A stretch of DNA of 64,000 nucleotides from Saccharospirillaceae bacterium (GTDB taxonomy: Bacteria > Pseudomonadota > Gammaproteobacteria > Pseudomonadales > Oceanobacteraceae): contig JAJOJJ010000017.1 of the NCBI GenBank assembly GCA_021208685.1, positions 104,654-168,653 on the forward strand. The letters are read 5' to 3'. The position numbers and the translations under genes are program-made. The notes under the pieces were generated by a model. That model searched no databases and had not been told where the DNA came from. It was given only the letters and a program-made list of their open reading frames with translations. This document shows, one piece after another, positions 46,714 through 56,334 of this stretch (the first letter of the stretch is position 1; each line of letters begins with the position of its first letter).

Positions 46714-47829
46714 TCAGTCCTGCAGACGCAGGTTGCGCGTTGCACCATCCAGATGATCGGCATCGGCTTCGGAGCCGAGTTTAATCATCAGACGCAGGTC
46801 GTTAGGTGAGTCAGCATGGGCAATGGCGTCTTCGTAGGTGATTTCGCCCTGCTCATACAGTGCATACAACGCCTGATCGTAGGTTTGCATGCCCAGCTCA
46901 TTGGATTTTGCCATCAGCGGTTTCAGCTCATGCACATCCCCTTTGCGGATAAGATCCGAGGCCAGCGGTGTGTTCATCAGCACTTCAACCACCGCCCGGC
47001 GTGATTTGCCATCCGGGGTAGGAATCAGCTGCTGAGCCACAATGGCGCGCAGGTTAAGCGACAAATCCATCCATACCTGGTTATGCCGATCCGGCGGGAA
47101 GAAGTGAATGACCCGCTCCAGCGCCTGGTTGGCGTTGTTGGCGTGCAGGGTGGCCAGACAGAGGTGACCGGTTTCAGCGAAGGTGATGGCGTGCTGCATG
47201 GTTTCGGCAGAGCGAACCTCACCAATCATGATCACATCCGGCGCCTGACGCAGACAGTTTTTCAGGGCGATATCAAAACTCTCAGTATCCAGACCCACTT
47301 CACGTTGGGTAATAATGCAGCCATCGTGTTGATGAATAAATTCAATCGGATCTTCAATACTTAAAATATGGCCTTTACTGTTTTTATTGCGGTGACCAAT
47401 CATCGACGCCAGCGAGGTCGACTTACCGGCACCGGTAGCCCCCACAAACAGAATGAGTCCACGCTTGGCCATGGATAAATCTTTAATCACATCCGGCAGA
47501 CCGAGCTGATCCACACTGGGAATACGGGTTTCAATACGGCGCAGCACCATGCCCGAAACGTTGCGCTGATAAAAGGCACTGGCACGGAAACGTCCGATAC
47601 CACTGGCATTAATGGCGAAGTTGAGTTCTTTTTTCTCCTCAAATTCGTCCTGTTGTTTGCTGTTCATTAACCCCAGCACCACTTCGCGCGTTTGTTCGGC
47701 GCTGAGCGGATTTTTGGTTAATGGCATAATTTTTCCGTTCACCTTCATGGACGGCGGAACCCCGGCGGTTATAAATAAATCCGAGGCTCCTTTTTCCACC
47801 ATCAGGCGTAAAAACTTATCCATCGCCAT
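46714..47829 (-). CDS. pilU: Type IV pilus retraction ATPase paralog PilU
   Basis: 371 aa, GspE/PilT superfamily. Walker A VGATGAGKSTSLASM near 133, Asp-box SIEDPIEFIHQ, Walker B region APDVIMIGEVRSAETM, and His box HLCLATLHANNANQALERVIHFFP. Versus PilT the C-terminus is extended (RLMIKLGSEADADHLDG). PilU works with PilT in retraction. It starts 11 bp after pilT. Confidence 0.95.
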   Translation of the reverse strand: MAMDKFLRLMVEKGASDLFITAGVPPSMKVNGKIMPLTKNPLSAEQTREVVLGLMNSKQQDEFEEKKELNFAINASGIGRFRASAFYQRNVSGMVLRRIETRIPSVDQLGLPDVIKDLSMAKRGLILFVGATGAGKSTSLASMIGHRNKNSKGHILSIEDPIEFIHQHDGCIITQREVGLDTESFDIALKNCLRQAPDVIMIGEVRSAETMQHAITFAETGHLCLATLHANNANQALERVIHFFPPDRHNQVWMDLSLNLRAIVAQQLIPTPDGKSRRAVVEVLMNTPLASDLIRKGDVHELKPLMAKSNELGMQTYDQALYALYEQGEITYEDAIAHADSPNDLRLMIKLGSEADADHLDGATRNLRLQD

Positions 47830-47840
47830 TGTCAGTTACC

Positions 47841-48875
47841 TCAGAAATTATCCGGAATCTTGGCTTTTTCACGCGCCACATCCCGACTGATCAGACCTTT
47901 GCTGAGCAGGTTCTGCAGACACTGATCCATGGTCTGCATACCGTAGGCAGAACCGGTCTGAATGGCAGAATACATCTGCGCAATTTTATCTTCGCGGATC
48001 AGGTTGCGGATGGCTGGTGTGCCCACCATGATTTCGTGCGCCGCCACACGGCCACCGCCGTTTTTCTTCAGCAGCGTCTGGGAAATAACCCCCTGCAGGG
48101 ATTCCGACAGCATGGAACGCACCATGGATTTTTCTTCCGCCGGGAATACGTCAACGATACGGTCGATGGTTTTCGCCGCCGAACTGGTGTGCAGCGTACC
48201 GAATACAATGTGGCCGGTTTCGGCGGCGGTCAGCGCCAGACGAATGGTTTCAAGGTCACGCATCTCACCCACCAGAATCACATCCGGGTCTTCCCGCAGT
48301 GCCGAACGCAGCGCTTCGTTAAAGCCCAGCGTATCGCGGTGCACTTCGCGCTGGTTCACCAACGATTTTTTTGATTCGTGCACGAATTCAATCGGGTCTT
48401 CAACGGTCAGGATATGGTCATATTTGGTTTCGTTGATAAAGTCGATCATGGCCGCCAGAGTGGTGGACTTACCCGAGCCGGTCGGCCCGGTGACCAGCAC
48501 GATACCGCGTGGAATCTTGGCCAGATCCTTAAACACCTGCCCCATGCCCAGCTGATCCATGGTCAGTACCTTGGACGGAATGGTACGGAATACGGCACCG
48601 GCACCACGGTTGTGGTTAAAGGCGTTGACCCGGAAACGCGCCACGCCCGGTACTTCAAACGAGAAGTCAGTTTCCAGGAATTCTTCGAAATCCTTGCGCT
48701 GCTTGTCGTTCATGATGTCGTACACCAGGCTATGAACTTCTTTATGCCCCAGTGCAGGAAGATTGATCCGGCGCACATCGCCATCCACCCGGATCATGGG
48801 CGGCAAACCTGCCGACAAATGCAGATCCGACGCGCCTTGTTTGGCACTGAAGGCAAGCAGTTCCGTAATATCCAT
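47841..48875 (-). CDS. pilT: Type IV pilus retraction motor PilT
   Basis: 344 aa hexameric ATPase driving pilus retraction, twitching and DNA uptake. Walker A GPTGSGKSTTL near 133, Asp box TVEDPIEFVHESKKS, Walker B PDVILVGEMRDLETI, His box VFGTLHTSSAAKTIDRI, and the C-terminal retraction motif region AIRNLIRE. Start at ATG 48875 (GGAG upstream); an in-frame GTG lies two codons earlier. Divergent from yggS, a widely conserved arrangement. Confidence 0.96.
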   Translation of the reverse strand: MDITELLAFSAKQGASDLHLSAGLPPMIRVDGDVRRINLPALGHKEVHSLVYDIMNDKQRKDFEEFLETDFSFEVPGVARFRVNAFNHNRGAGAVFRTIPSKVLTMDQLGMGQVFKDLAKIPRGIVLVTGPTGSGKSTTLAAMIDFINETKYDHILTVEDPIEFVHESKKSLVNQREVHRDTLGFNEALRSALREDPDVILVGEMRDLETIRLALTAAETGHIVFGTLHTSSAAKTIDRIVDVFPAEEKSMVRSMLSESLQGVISQTLLKKNGGGRVAAHEIMVGTPAIRNLIREDKIAQMYSAIQTGSAYGMQTMDQCLQNLLSKGLISRDVAREKAKIPDNF

Positions 48876-49002
48876 AGCCACTCCTCGTTATTTTTAACTG
48901 GCTGGCCCGGCGAAGGGTGCGCCAGCCGACAAGCTTCTATATTATCAGGATTCATCAACCCGGAATGGGTTGCAGGTCAAAAAGATAAACCAAGCCCCTT
49001 AA

Positions 49003-49716
49003 ATGTCTACTCTTGAACTGAATTACCAAAATGTGCTGCACCGCTTGCAGCAAGCCTGTGCACAAAGCAACCGCCCGGCACAGAATGTCCGCTTGCTGGC
49101 GGTCAGTAAGACCAAGCCTGCAGCTATGGTCGAGGCTGTTTATGCCATGGGTCAGCGCAGTTTTGGTGAAAACTACCTGCAGGATGGCATGGATAAAATC
49201 ACCGCGCTGGCGCATCTTCAGGATATCGAATGGCATTTTATTGGCCCGGTTCAGTCCAACAAGACGCGTCCCATCGCCGAACACTTCCAGTGGGTAGAAA
49301 CCCTTGAGCGCGACAAAATTGCCCGCCGCCTGAGCGAACAGCGCTCACCGCAACGGCCGGCACTGAATGTTCTGGTACAGGTGAATATTTCTGCCGAAGA
49401 GCAAAAAGCCGGTGTGCTGCCTGATGACGCGCATGCCCTGTGCGCTCTGGTCAGCGAACTGCCCAATCTGCGCCTGCGCGGTCTGATGTGTATTCCGGAA
49501 GCGACCGATAATGAAGCGCGTCTGCGCACACAATTCCAGGCCATGCAGGCACTGTTTCAGCAACTGGCGGCAGAATTTCCGACCATGGATACGCTCTCAA
49601 TGGGAATGTCCGGCGATCTGGAACTGGCGGTTGAGTGTGGCAGCACGGAAATCCGCATCGGCACCGATATTTTTGGCGCCCGCGATTATCCATCTCCCTA
49701 TCCGCCGAACAACTGA
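49003..49716 (+). CDS. yggS: PLP homeostasis protein YggS (ProSC family)
   Basis: 237 aa, alanine-racemase-like barrel binding pyridoxal phosphate. PLP lysine in LLAVSKTKP near residue 36; YGENYLQ-type segment (FGENYLQDGM), EWHFIGPVQSNK, SMGMSGDLELAVECGSTEIRIGTDIFG. Regulates intracellular PLP and amino-acid balance. First of yggS-proC-yggT-yggU. Confidence 0.95.
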   Translation: MSTLELNYQNVLHRLQQACAQSNRPAQNVRLLAVSKTKPAAMVEAVYAMGQRSFGENYLQDGMDKITALAHLQDIEWHFIGPVQSNKTRPIAEHFQWVETLERDKIARRLSEQRSPQRPALNVLVQVNISAEEQKAGVLPDDAHALCALVSELPNLRLRGLMCIPEATDNEARLRTQFQAMQALFQQLAAEFPTMDTLSMGMSGDLELAVECGSTEIRIGTDIFGARDYPSPYPPNN

Positions 49717-49812
49717 TACCGTAACCGACAGCAAACAGCGCAGATTCAGCCAGAATAAATGCATCTCCCACTGAACGGGAGGCTGCGACTTTATACACAA
49801 GAAGGAACCAAG

Positions 49813-50634
49813 ATGACTCAAATCGCATTTATCGGTGGCGGCAACATGGCCTCCAGCATGATTGGCGGCCTGATTAAACAGGGTGAAACCAAAGCCAACC
49901 TGATTCATGTCTCTGACCCCGGTGCCGAGCAGCGCAGCAAGCTGGAAAAAGAATTCGCGGTTAACACTCACGCCGACAACCTTGACGCCATTGCCAAAGC
50001 CGACGTCGTGATCATGGCGGTTAAGCCACAGATGATGAAAGACGTTCTGGACCCCTTACGGGCAACGCTGGAAAAACGCCAGCCGCTGCTGATTTCCATT
50101 GCCGCCGGCATCAATATGGACAGTCTGGCACGCTGGAGTGGTTGCCGTGCCATTGTGCGCTGCATGCCTAATACCCCATCGTTACTGGGGCTGGGTGCTA
50201 CCGGCCTGTTCGGCAGTACAGACGTCAGCCTTGATCAGCGCAATCAGGCTGATTCACTGCTGCGTGCCGTTGGCCTGACGGTGTGGGTGAAAACCGAAGC
50301 CGAAATCGATGCCGTCACCGCCGTCTCCGGCAGCGGCCCGGCGTATTATTTCCTGCTGATGGAAGCCATGATCGAAGCCGGTAAAAAACTTGGCCTGAGC
50401 GAACAAACCGCCACCCGGCTGACGCTGCAGACCGCACTGGGCGCCGGTCAGATGGCCGTGCAATCCGATGTTGGCCCGGCTGAACTGCGCCGCCGCGTAA
50501 CCTCACCGGGCGGCACAACAGAACGCGCCATCGCCACCTTTGAAGCCGCTCATCTGCGCGATATCGTCGATGCCGCCTTAAAAGCCGCCAGCGACCGCGC
50601 CGCCGAACTGAGTGAGCAGCTGGGTAAACTCTGA
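49813..50634 (+). CDS. proC: Pyrroline-5-carboxylate reductase ProC
   Basis: Last step of proline synthesis. 273 aa: NAD(P)-binding FIGGGNMASSMIGGLI at residues 5-20, VKPQMMKDVL, CMPNTPSLLGLGATGL, SGSGPAYYFLLMEAM, and the terminal ALGAGQMA with SPGGTTERAI. Start at 49813 matches the family and has GAAGGA before it; the frame is open from 49759. Confidence 0.96.
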   Translation: MTQIAFIGGGNMASSMIGGLIKQGETKANLIHVSDPGAEQRSKLEKEFAVNTHADNLDAIAKADVVIMAVKPQMMKDVLDPLRATLEKRQPLLISIAAGINMDSLARWSGCRAIVRCMPNTPSLLGLGATGLFGSTDVSLDQRNQADSLLRAVGLTVWVKTEAEIDAVTAVSGSGPAYYFLLMEAMIEAGKKLGLSEQTATRLTLQTALGAGQMAVQSDVGPAELRRRVTSPGGTTERAIATFEAAHLRDIVDAALKAASDRAAELSEQLGKL

Positions 50635-50781
50635 TTACCCGTACAGGGTTTTTCAGAAATGCCCTGAGGTTTCCTGACAAATAAGACCATTGTCAGGGCT
50701 GGAAAAGGCGCCGGAGCGCCTATATGTTAAAGACTGGCGACCATAACCGTTCGCCAGCCATGAAATATTCACGGAGTTACC

Positions 50782-51369
50782 ATGTCACCGTTTTCTCAGG
50801 TTGGATTGTTACTGATTAATACCATCGGCAGCATGGCGCTGTTTATTATTATTCTGCGCTTCCTGCTGCAATTGGTCCGTGCCGATTTTTATAACCCGAT
50901 TTCGCAGTTTCTGGTTAAGGCCACCAATCCGGTGTTAATTCCATTACGTCGCTTTATTCCCGGCTTTGGCGGTCTGGACGTGGCATCGCTGGTGCTGGCC
51001 TATATCGTTCAGGCATTGCTGTTTGCCGCCATCTTTATGTTTGCCGGTTACGAACTTCCCTGGGCCAACATTCTGCTGTGGGCACCGGTAGGTTTATTTG
51101 CCCTGTTGCTGAATATCTACTTCTGGGGCCTGGTGATTACCGTCATCGCCTCCTGGATTGCTCCGGGATCCTATAACCCGGCGCTGATTCTGATTAATCA
51201 GATTCTGGAACCGGTCGTGCGTCCTATCCGTAAAATGATGCCGGACATGGGCGGTCTTGACCTGTCACCGATTCTGGTTTTTCTGGCGATTAAAATTGTC
51301 GAAATCATGGTGCTTGGCCCGCTGGTGCAGATGCTGGAAATTCCGCGCGGACTGATCATCGGCCTGTGA
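50782..51369 (+). CDS. yggT: YggT family membrane protein
   Basis: 195 aa with two YggT repeats, each a hydrophobic helix then a proline-rich NP/RP motif: LRFLLQLVRADFYNPISQFLVKATNPVLIPLRRFIPG and WIAPGSYNPALILINQILEPVVRPIRKMMP. Inner-membrane protein with a proposed role in osmotic or cation handling; function not established. GGAG SD. It overlaps yggU by 4 bp. Confidence 0.93.
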   Translation: MSPFSQVGLLLINTIGSMALFIIILRFLLQLVRADFYNPISQFLVKATNPVLIPLRRFIPGFGGLDVASLVLAYIVQALLFAAIFMFAGYELPWANILLWAPVGLFALLLNIYFWGLVITVIASWIAPGSYNPALILINQILEPVVRPIRKMMPDMGGLDLSPILVFLAIKIVEIMVLGPLVQMLEIPRGLIIGL

Positions 51370-51671
51370 GTACAGCCATACACCCTGCCAATCACTACCA
51401 ATGGACAGACGGGGATTTATTCCTCGTCTGCCATCTGCAACCCAAAGCCTCCAAAAGTGAATTTTGCGGATTGCACGGCGATGCCCTGAAAGTCCGCATT
51501 CAGGCACCGCCGGTCGAAGGCAAAGCCAACAGCGAACTGGTTAAATTCCTCGCCAAACAGTTTGGCGTCAGTAAAAGTGCCGTGCAAATTATCAGTGGCG
51601 AGCTGAACCGCCATAAGCGCGTGCGCATCACACAACCGCAAAAGCTGCCCGCAGAGGCCCTGATCGAATAG
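51366..51671 (+). CDS. yggU: DUF167 (YggU) family protein
   Basis: 101 aa; LFLVCHLQPKASKSEFCGLHGDALKVRIQAPPVEGKANSELVKFLAKQFGV covers the full DUF167 fold. Function unknown. Overlaps yggT (GTGA) and ends the yggS-proC-yggT-yggU operon. A likely GTG start. Confidence 0.9.
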   Translation: MSTAIHPANHYQWTDGDLFLVCHLQPKASKSEFCGLHGDALKVRIQAPPVEGKANSELVKFLAKQFGVSKSAVQIISGELNRHKRVRITQPQKLPAEALIE

Positions 51672-51756
51672 CCTGATCCCCGCGTTCTGCCCCCAACAAA
51701 AACCCTACGTTCTGTGTTATAGTGCCGCCCTCTTATCTCCTGCCGGGAGTCCCTGA

Positions 51757-53510
51757 ATGCCGCACCGCGCTCATTTATTTTCCCTGCGCATCGCCAACGC
51801 CCTGCGCGAATCTCTGCAAGAATCCCCCTACACCGCACAACGTTTTGGCAAAGATATTATTGCCGGTATCACCGTGGGCATAATCGCCATTCCGTTGTCG
51901 ATGGCACTGGCAATCGCCAGCGGCGTAGCACCGCAATACGGTTTATACACCGCCATGATTGCCGGTTTTATGATTGCCCTGACCGGCGGATCACGTTTCA
52001 GTATTTCCGGCCCCACCGCCGCCTTTGTGGTGATTCTGTACCCCATTGCGGAAAAATTCGGCCTCGGAGGTTTGCTGCTGGCAACGCTGCTGTCGGGGCT
52101 GATGCTGATTGCCATGGCCTTTGCCCGCCTTGGCCGTTTTATCGAATATATTCCGGAGTCGGTGACGCTGGGCTTTACCTCCGGTATTGCCATCGTGATT
52201 GCGACGCTGCAGTTAAAAGATTTTTTCGGCCTGACGATTCAATACCCGGAAACCTATGCCGGAAAAATCCATGCACTGGCGCAGGCATTACCGGATTTTG
52301 ATGGAGCCAGCCTGACCGTCGGCCTCACGACCTTTACCTCTCTCCTGCTGTGGAAAAAATCAGCAGTCTGCCGCCGCATATCCCGGCGCTGCTGGTTGGT
52401 GTATTCACCGCCTGGCTGCTCGGTTTACAGGGCTACGACGTCGACACCATCGGCAACCGTTTCAGTTATTTATTACAGGATGGATCAGCCGGCTCAGGTA
52501 TTCCACCAATATTGCCGGAATTTTTCTGGCCCTGGCAGCAACCCGGTGCCGACGGTCAGCCGATTGGTTTATCCTGGTCATTACTGCAGTTATTACTGCC
52601 CGCCGCTTTTTCCATTGCCATGCTTGGCGCGATTGAATCCCTGCTCTGCGCGGTGGTACTCGACGGCATGACCAATACCCGCCACAGCGCCAACAGCGAA
52701 TTATTAGGTCAGGGCATCGGCAATATTGTCGCACCCTTTTTTGGTGGTATTACCGCGACCGCGGCCATCGCCCGCTCTGCTGCCAACTTCCGCGCGGGTG
52801 CACAAACCCCCATCGCGGCAATGATTCATGCCCTGGTGGTGATGGCGGGCTTACTGGTACTGGCACCGGTGCTGGCGCATTTACCCATGGCTTCCATGGC
52901 CGCGCTGTTATTATTGGTGGCGTGGAATATCAGCGAAGCCGATAAAGTGCTGCATTTTTTCCGCACCGCGCCCAGAGGCGACATCATGGTGCTGGCCACC
53001 TGCCTGAGCCTGACCGTACTGTTCGATATGGTCATCGCCATTGGCGTCGGCATTGTGCTCGCCTCACTGCTGTTTATGCGCGATATTTCCGAGATGACCA
53101 GGGTCAGCGATATCAGCGATAACCGTAAATTAATCAGTGAACCACTGCCTGCAGGCTGGGCGGTTTATAAAATAAACGGTCCGCTGTTTTTTGCCGCCGC
53201 CGACCGGATTTTTTCCGAGCTGGCAATGCATACCCGCGATAAAAAAGCCGTCATTCTGTATATGGATGCCGTCCCCGTGATTGATGCCGGAGGCCTGGCC
53301 GCCTTACTGAAATTTTTAAATGCCAGTGTGAAACACAATACCGAAGTGCGTATTGCCGACCTGCAGTTTCAGCCGCTGAAAACCCTCGCACGGGCCGAAC
53401 TTAAACCGCAGGAAAATGTGTTGGGGTTTTATCCCGCGCTGCAGGCGTCGTTGCCGTTTAATAGCGGGCAGACTGACCGCACTGCCGGTGACGCAAAGCA
53501 GCTGGTGTAA
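51757..53510 (+). pseudogene. SulP-family anion transporter gene with a frameshift at an A-run
   Basis: Encodes a SulP (sulfate/bicarbonate-type) transporter of about 584 aa if one base is restored. The first part (51757-52359) gives [28 protein letters not shown] and the transmembrane core; the rest (from about 52350 in the next frame) gives the remaining helices (AIARSAANFRAGAQTP) and a STAS domain (GWAVYKINGPLFFAAADRIF). The frames switch at 52354-52359, a run of six A. Adding one A restores one open frame. Either a true mutation (pseudogene) or an assembly homopolymer error; a programmed slip is less likely. Confidence 0.82.
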
Positions 53511-53529
53511 TCCGGTTTAAGCGGATAAC

Positions 53530-53554
53530 GGTGGGAGCGGCTTTCAACCGCGAT
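53530..53554. repeat. REP-like palindromic repeat 2
   Basis: GGTGGGAGCGGC...ACCGCGAT just after the SulP gene. Shares the GTGGGAGCGG leader with copy 1 at 37011-37035. Confidence 0.6.
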
Positions 53555-53613
53555 GATTAAAAAACCAGCCCAACACCATAAGTCACGCCACAATATTTAT
53601 CCCGCATAAAAAC

Positions 53614-53643
53614 AAAAAAGCCCGCGTGTCACGCAGGCTTTTT
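53614..53643. terminator. Bidirectional terminator between SulP and acylase genes
   Basis: Stem GCCCGCGTG / CACGCAGGC (one mismatch) flanked by an A-run on the left and a T-run on the right, so it can end transcription from both convergent genes. Confidence 0.8.
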
Positions 53644-53662
53644 ATGTCTGACAACTCAGTAA

Positions 53663-56158
53663 TTACTTACCTTTTAACTGCAGCGTCTCCACCGCCTGCG
53701 CTTTAATATCCGCGGCTTTAAACAGCATCGGACGCCACTGCAGGTTGCTGTAGTTCAGCGTCTGGTCGGTAAAGAATACCGACTCAGGATCATGTGACTG
53801 ACCGTAGCTCAGGAACATTTCTGCCTCAGGGCCGTTGTCACCGTATTGCAGCGCCATTACAAAGCTGGAGCCGTAGTTAATGCGGTAACGCTCAGTCGCA
53901 CCATTGCCGTCTTCATCCAGTGACACCAGTGGCGAGTCAATACGCTTGTTGCCCACCAGGTTGGTTGCCAGCTCGGAGGTTGAACGTGATGGCACCGCAC
54001 TGGAAGACATATTAAATACGCCTTCATAAGAGTTAGCACCGGTAATCGCAATCGGATCTTTGCCCGCTGCTTTAATAACGTACTGCACCGACCCCAGAGT
54101 GGCATCCAGTGCGATGCCAGCATCGGTCAGGCGTTTCGCCGCCGCGGCCAGTGCCTGCAGTACCGGGTCGTTATCCACATCACCGGCATCAATTGCCACC
54201 AGACCCGATGGCGTAGTCGCCGGCTGCTGGGCACTGAAAGGTACGGCAAACAGGCTGTCGGACAAATCACGGTGACCGGAAACACGGAAAGCCGCGAGGA
54301 ATTCACGCATCACCTGCGCACCGGTGCTGTTCAGGTTGTACTCACCATCCCAGTTAGCCAGCGCGGTACAGGCGGCGGTTAAATCAAACGCCGAACCGCT
54401 TACCTGAATACTGTTGTGGTTGGTACAACGGGTTACCAGTTCATTACGGAAATCACCGCCAAACAGCGAGCCATTATGGGTCAGCACGGTTTCCAGTTCG
54501 CTCAGGGTAAAGCGGTTATCAGCACCGGCCAGACCGGTTCCCGACATATCGCTAATCAGCTGGGCGTTGTAGCGGGTACGCGGGCTCCGCACAATCTGCT
54601 CCGGGCCGTACATCAGGCTGTAACCGGTCAGAGGTTCAGCCACGTTGGTCAGCCAGTGGCTGCTGTTGGCGTTGTAGACATAGTCGCTGCGCGTAACCTG
54701 TGGCGCCTTGCTGAACGGCACCAGACCCGGCGCACCGGCATCGCCCGTGTCGACCCACTCGTACAGTGAATTATTACCCGGCAACAGCACACTGCCGGCG
54801 CCATCCTGCCAGATCGGTGCTAACTGCGGGCTCTTGGAAGCCACGCCCCAGTAAGCTTCAGCCTGCGGGCTGAGCTGCGGCACCTGAGTACCGTCGATAT
54901 ACGAAGCCGTACCATCATCGGCAATCATCAGGGTATTTACCCACGGGATGCCCTGATGGTCGGCAAAGGCCTGGAAGAATTCATCACGGGTTTTGGCTTT
55001 ATTCATCGCCATCCACTGCTCCAGCATGCGGGTGTTACCGGCATTGGCATCGCGGAAGGTGACGGCCGAACTGGTTGTCCAGCCCAGTGCCGGAGACAGT
55101 GACGCCAGATTCACCATCGGCCCGAAGTGGCTGAAGTACAGTGTGTGCGGCACATCCACCAGCGAGCCGTCGCCCTGCTTCACTTTGACCGTGACGGTTT
55201 TGCTGCTGAGCTCGCGGTATTCGCCATCAAACCTGTAGCGCAGCGGATCGGCAGGATCGAGCTCCAGCTGATACAGGGTAAAGCGCTTCGACTGCGACAC
55301 GGTGTGCGTCCAGCCCAGATTCTGGTTGTAGCCGATCACCACCGCTGGCAGACCCACCATGCCCACGCCGTTAACATCCAGCTCACCGGGAATGGTCAGG
55401 TGTTGCTGGTAAAAACGCAGCTCGCCGTCCCATGGGAAGTGAGGGTTTCCTAACAGCGCAGAGCTGGCACCATCAACACGATCACTGCCCAGCGCCCAGC
55501 CATTACTACCAATGCCTTCAGAGGTAAAAACATGACCGGCATCCAGTTGTGCACTGTCGACCGCAGCAACCGTTGCCACCGGCGGCTGTGCCGCAGCCAT
55601 CGCCGCGAGGAAGTTACGTGCGCTCGCCAGCCCGGCCAGATCCAGCTGATAAGCCAGCAGATCCTGCGGCGTAATGCTCGTTACCCAGTCAGCACCGCGA
55701 CACGGCGACGGGTATTCCTGCGGACCGGCACGCTCACTCAGTGAGCGGTTAAAACCGGCGGCATAGCCCTGCAGCAGCCCCTTGGTCGTTGCTGACAAAC
55801 TACTGTACAGCTGGGCGGCTTCAGCCGGATAATCCATGGCCTTGTAGCCCAGATCCGACAACAGGTTAGCGTTGCCGCTACCGGCGCCAAAGTACTCGGA
55901 TTTCTGTGATTTCAGCTTCAGCAGCTGCTCGGACAGGGTACAGAGGTTTTCTCTGGCCTGCGCATAACCGATACCGTAACCCAGACTGGGATAGTCTTTG
56001 GCTTCAATATGCGGCACACCATGGGCGGTGTAAGTAATCTGTGCATCGTAGGAATGGCTTGCATTGCTCTTATCGTCATTGCAGCCTGTTAATAAGGCGC
56101 AGCTTAACGCGCTCAGCGCGTACAGGCCGGGCTTCTTCAGGACGGTGCCTAAATACAT
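53663..56158 (-). CDS. Penicillin-acylase family lipoprotein (candidate acyl-homoserine-lactone acylase)
   Basis: 831-aa Ntn-hydrolase precursor. Lipoprotein signal with lipobox LLTGC at about residues 20-24, then the alpha part (YTAHGVPHIEAKDYPSLGYGIGYAQARENLC), and the autoproteolysis site in GIGSNGWALGSDR with Ser as the new N-terminal nucleophile of the beta part. Later Asn/His-rich loops are typical of the family. Members include AHL acylases (PvdQ, QuiP) and aculeacin acylase; AHL cleavage is possible but not proven. Start at 56158 has GAGGA at 8 bp; the open frame extends to 56278. Convergent with SulP. Confidence 0.85.
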   Translation of the reverse strand: MYLGTVLKKPGLYALSALSCALLTGCNDDKSNASHSYDAQITYTAHGVPHIEAKDYPSLGYGIGYAQARENLCTLSEQLLKLKSQKSEYFGAGSGNANLLSDLGYKAMDYPAEAAQLYSSLSATTKGLLQGYAAGFNRSLSERAGPQEYPSPCRGADWVTSITPQDLLAYQLDLAGLASARNFLAAMAAAQPPVATVAAVDSAQLDAGHVFTSEGIGSNGWALGSDRVDGASSALLGNPHFPWDGELRFYQQHLTIPGELDVNGVGMVGLPAVVIGYNQNLGWTHTVSQSKRFTLYQLELDPADPLRYRFDGEYRELSSKTVTVKVKQGDGSLVDVPHTLYFSHFGPMVNLASLSPALGWTTSSAVTFRDANAGNTRMLEQWMAMNKAKTRDEFFQAFADHQGIPWVNTLMIADDGTASYIDGTQVPQLSPQAEAYWGVASKSPQLAPIWQDGAGSVLLPGNNSLYEWVDTGDAGAPGLVPFSKAPQVTRSDYVYNANSSHWLTNVAEPLTGYSLMYGPEQIVRSPRTRYNAQLISDMSGTGLAGADNRFTLSELETVLTHNGSLFGGDFRNELVTRCTNHNSIQVSGSAFDLTAACTALANWDGEYNLNSTGAQVMREFLAAFRVSGHRDLSDSLFAVPFSAQQPATTPSGLVAIDAGDVDNDPVLQALAAAAKRLTDAGIALDATLGSVQYVIKAAGKDPIAITGANSYEGVFNMSSSAVPSRSTSELATNLVGNKRIDSPLVSLDEDGNGATERYRINYGSSFVMALQYGDNGPEAEMFLSYGQSHDPESVFFTDQTLNYSNLQWRPMLFKAADIKAQAVETLQLKGK

Positions 56159-56334
56159 CTGGGCTTCCTCACTTGTTATGATTATGTGACAGGAAATAGT
56201 ATTAGACGCCGGAACGGCATCAGGATCGTCCGTATCGATAGATCCGACATCGAAGAAAAATAATTTTAAAAACAACAACTTAGACGTACGGTTCGATCCA
56301 TCCGAACTTTAGTTGATCTCTCTGAGAGGTATTG

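Noticed and set aside
48378..49016. Plus-strand frame of 212 codons
   Set aside because: Antisense to pilT and not supported by any motif.
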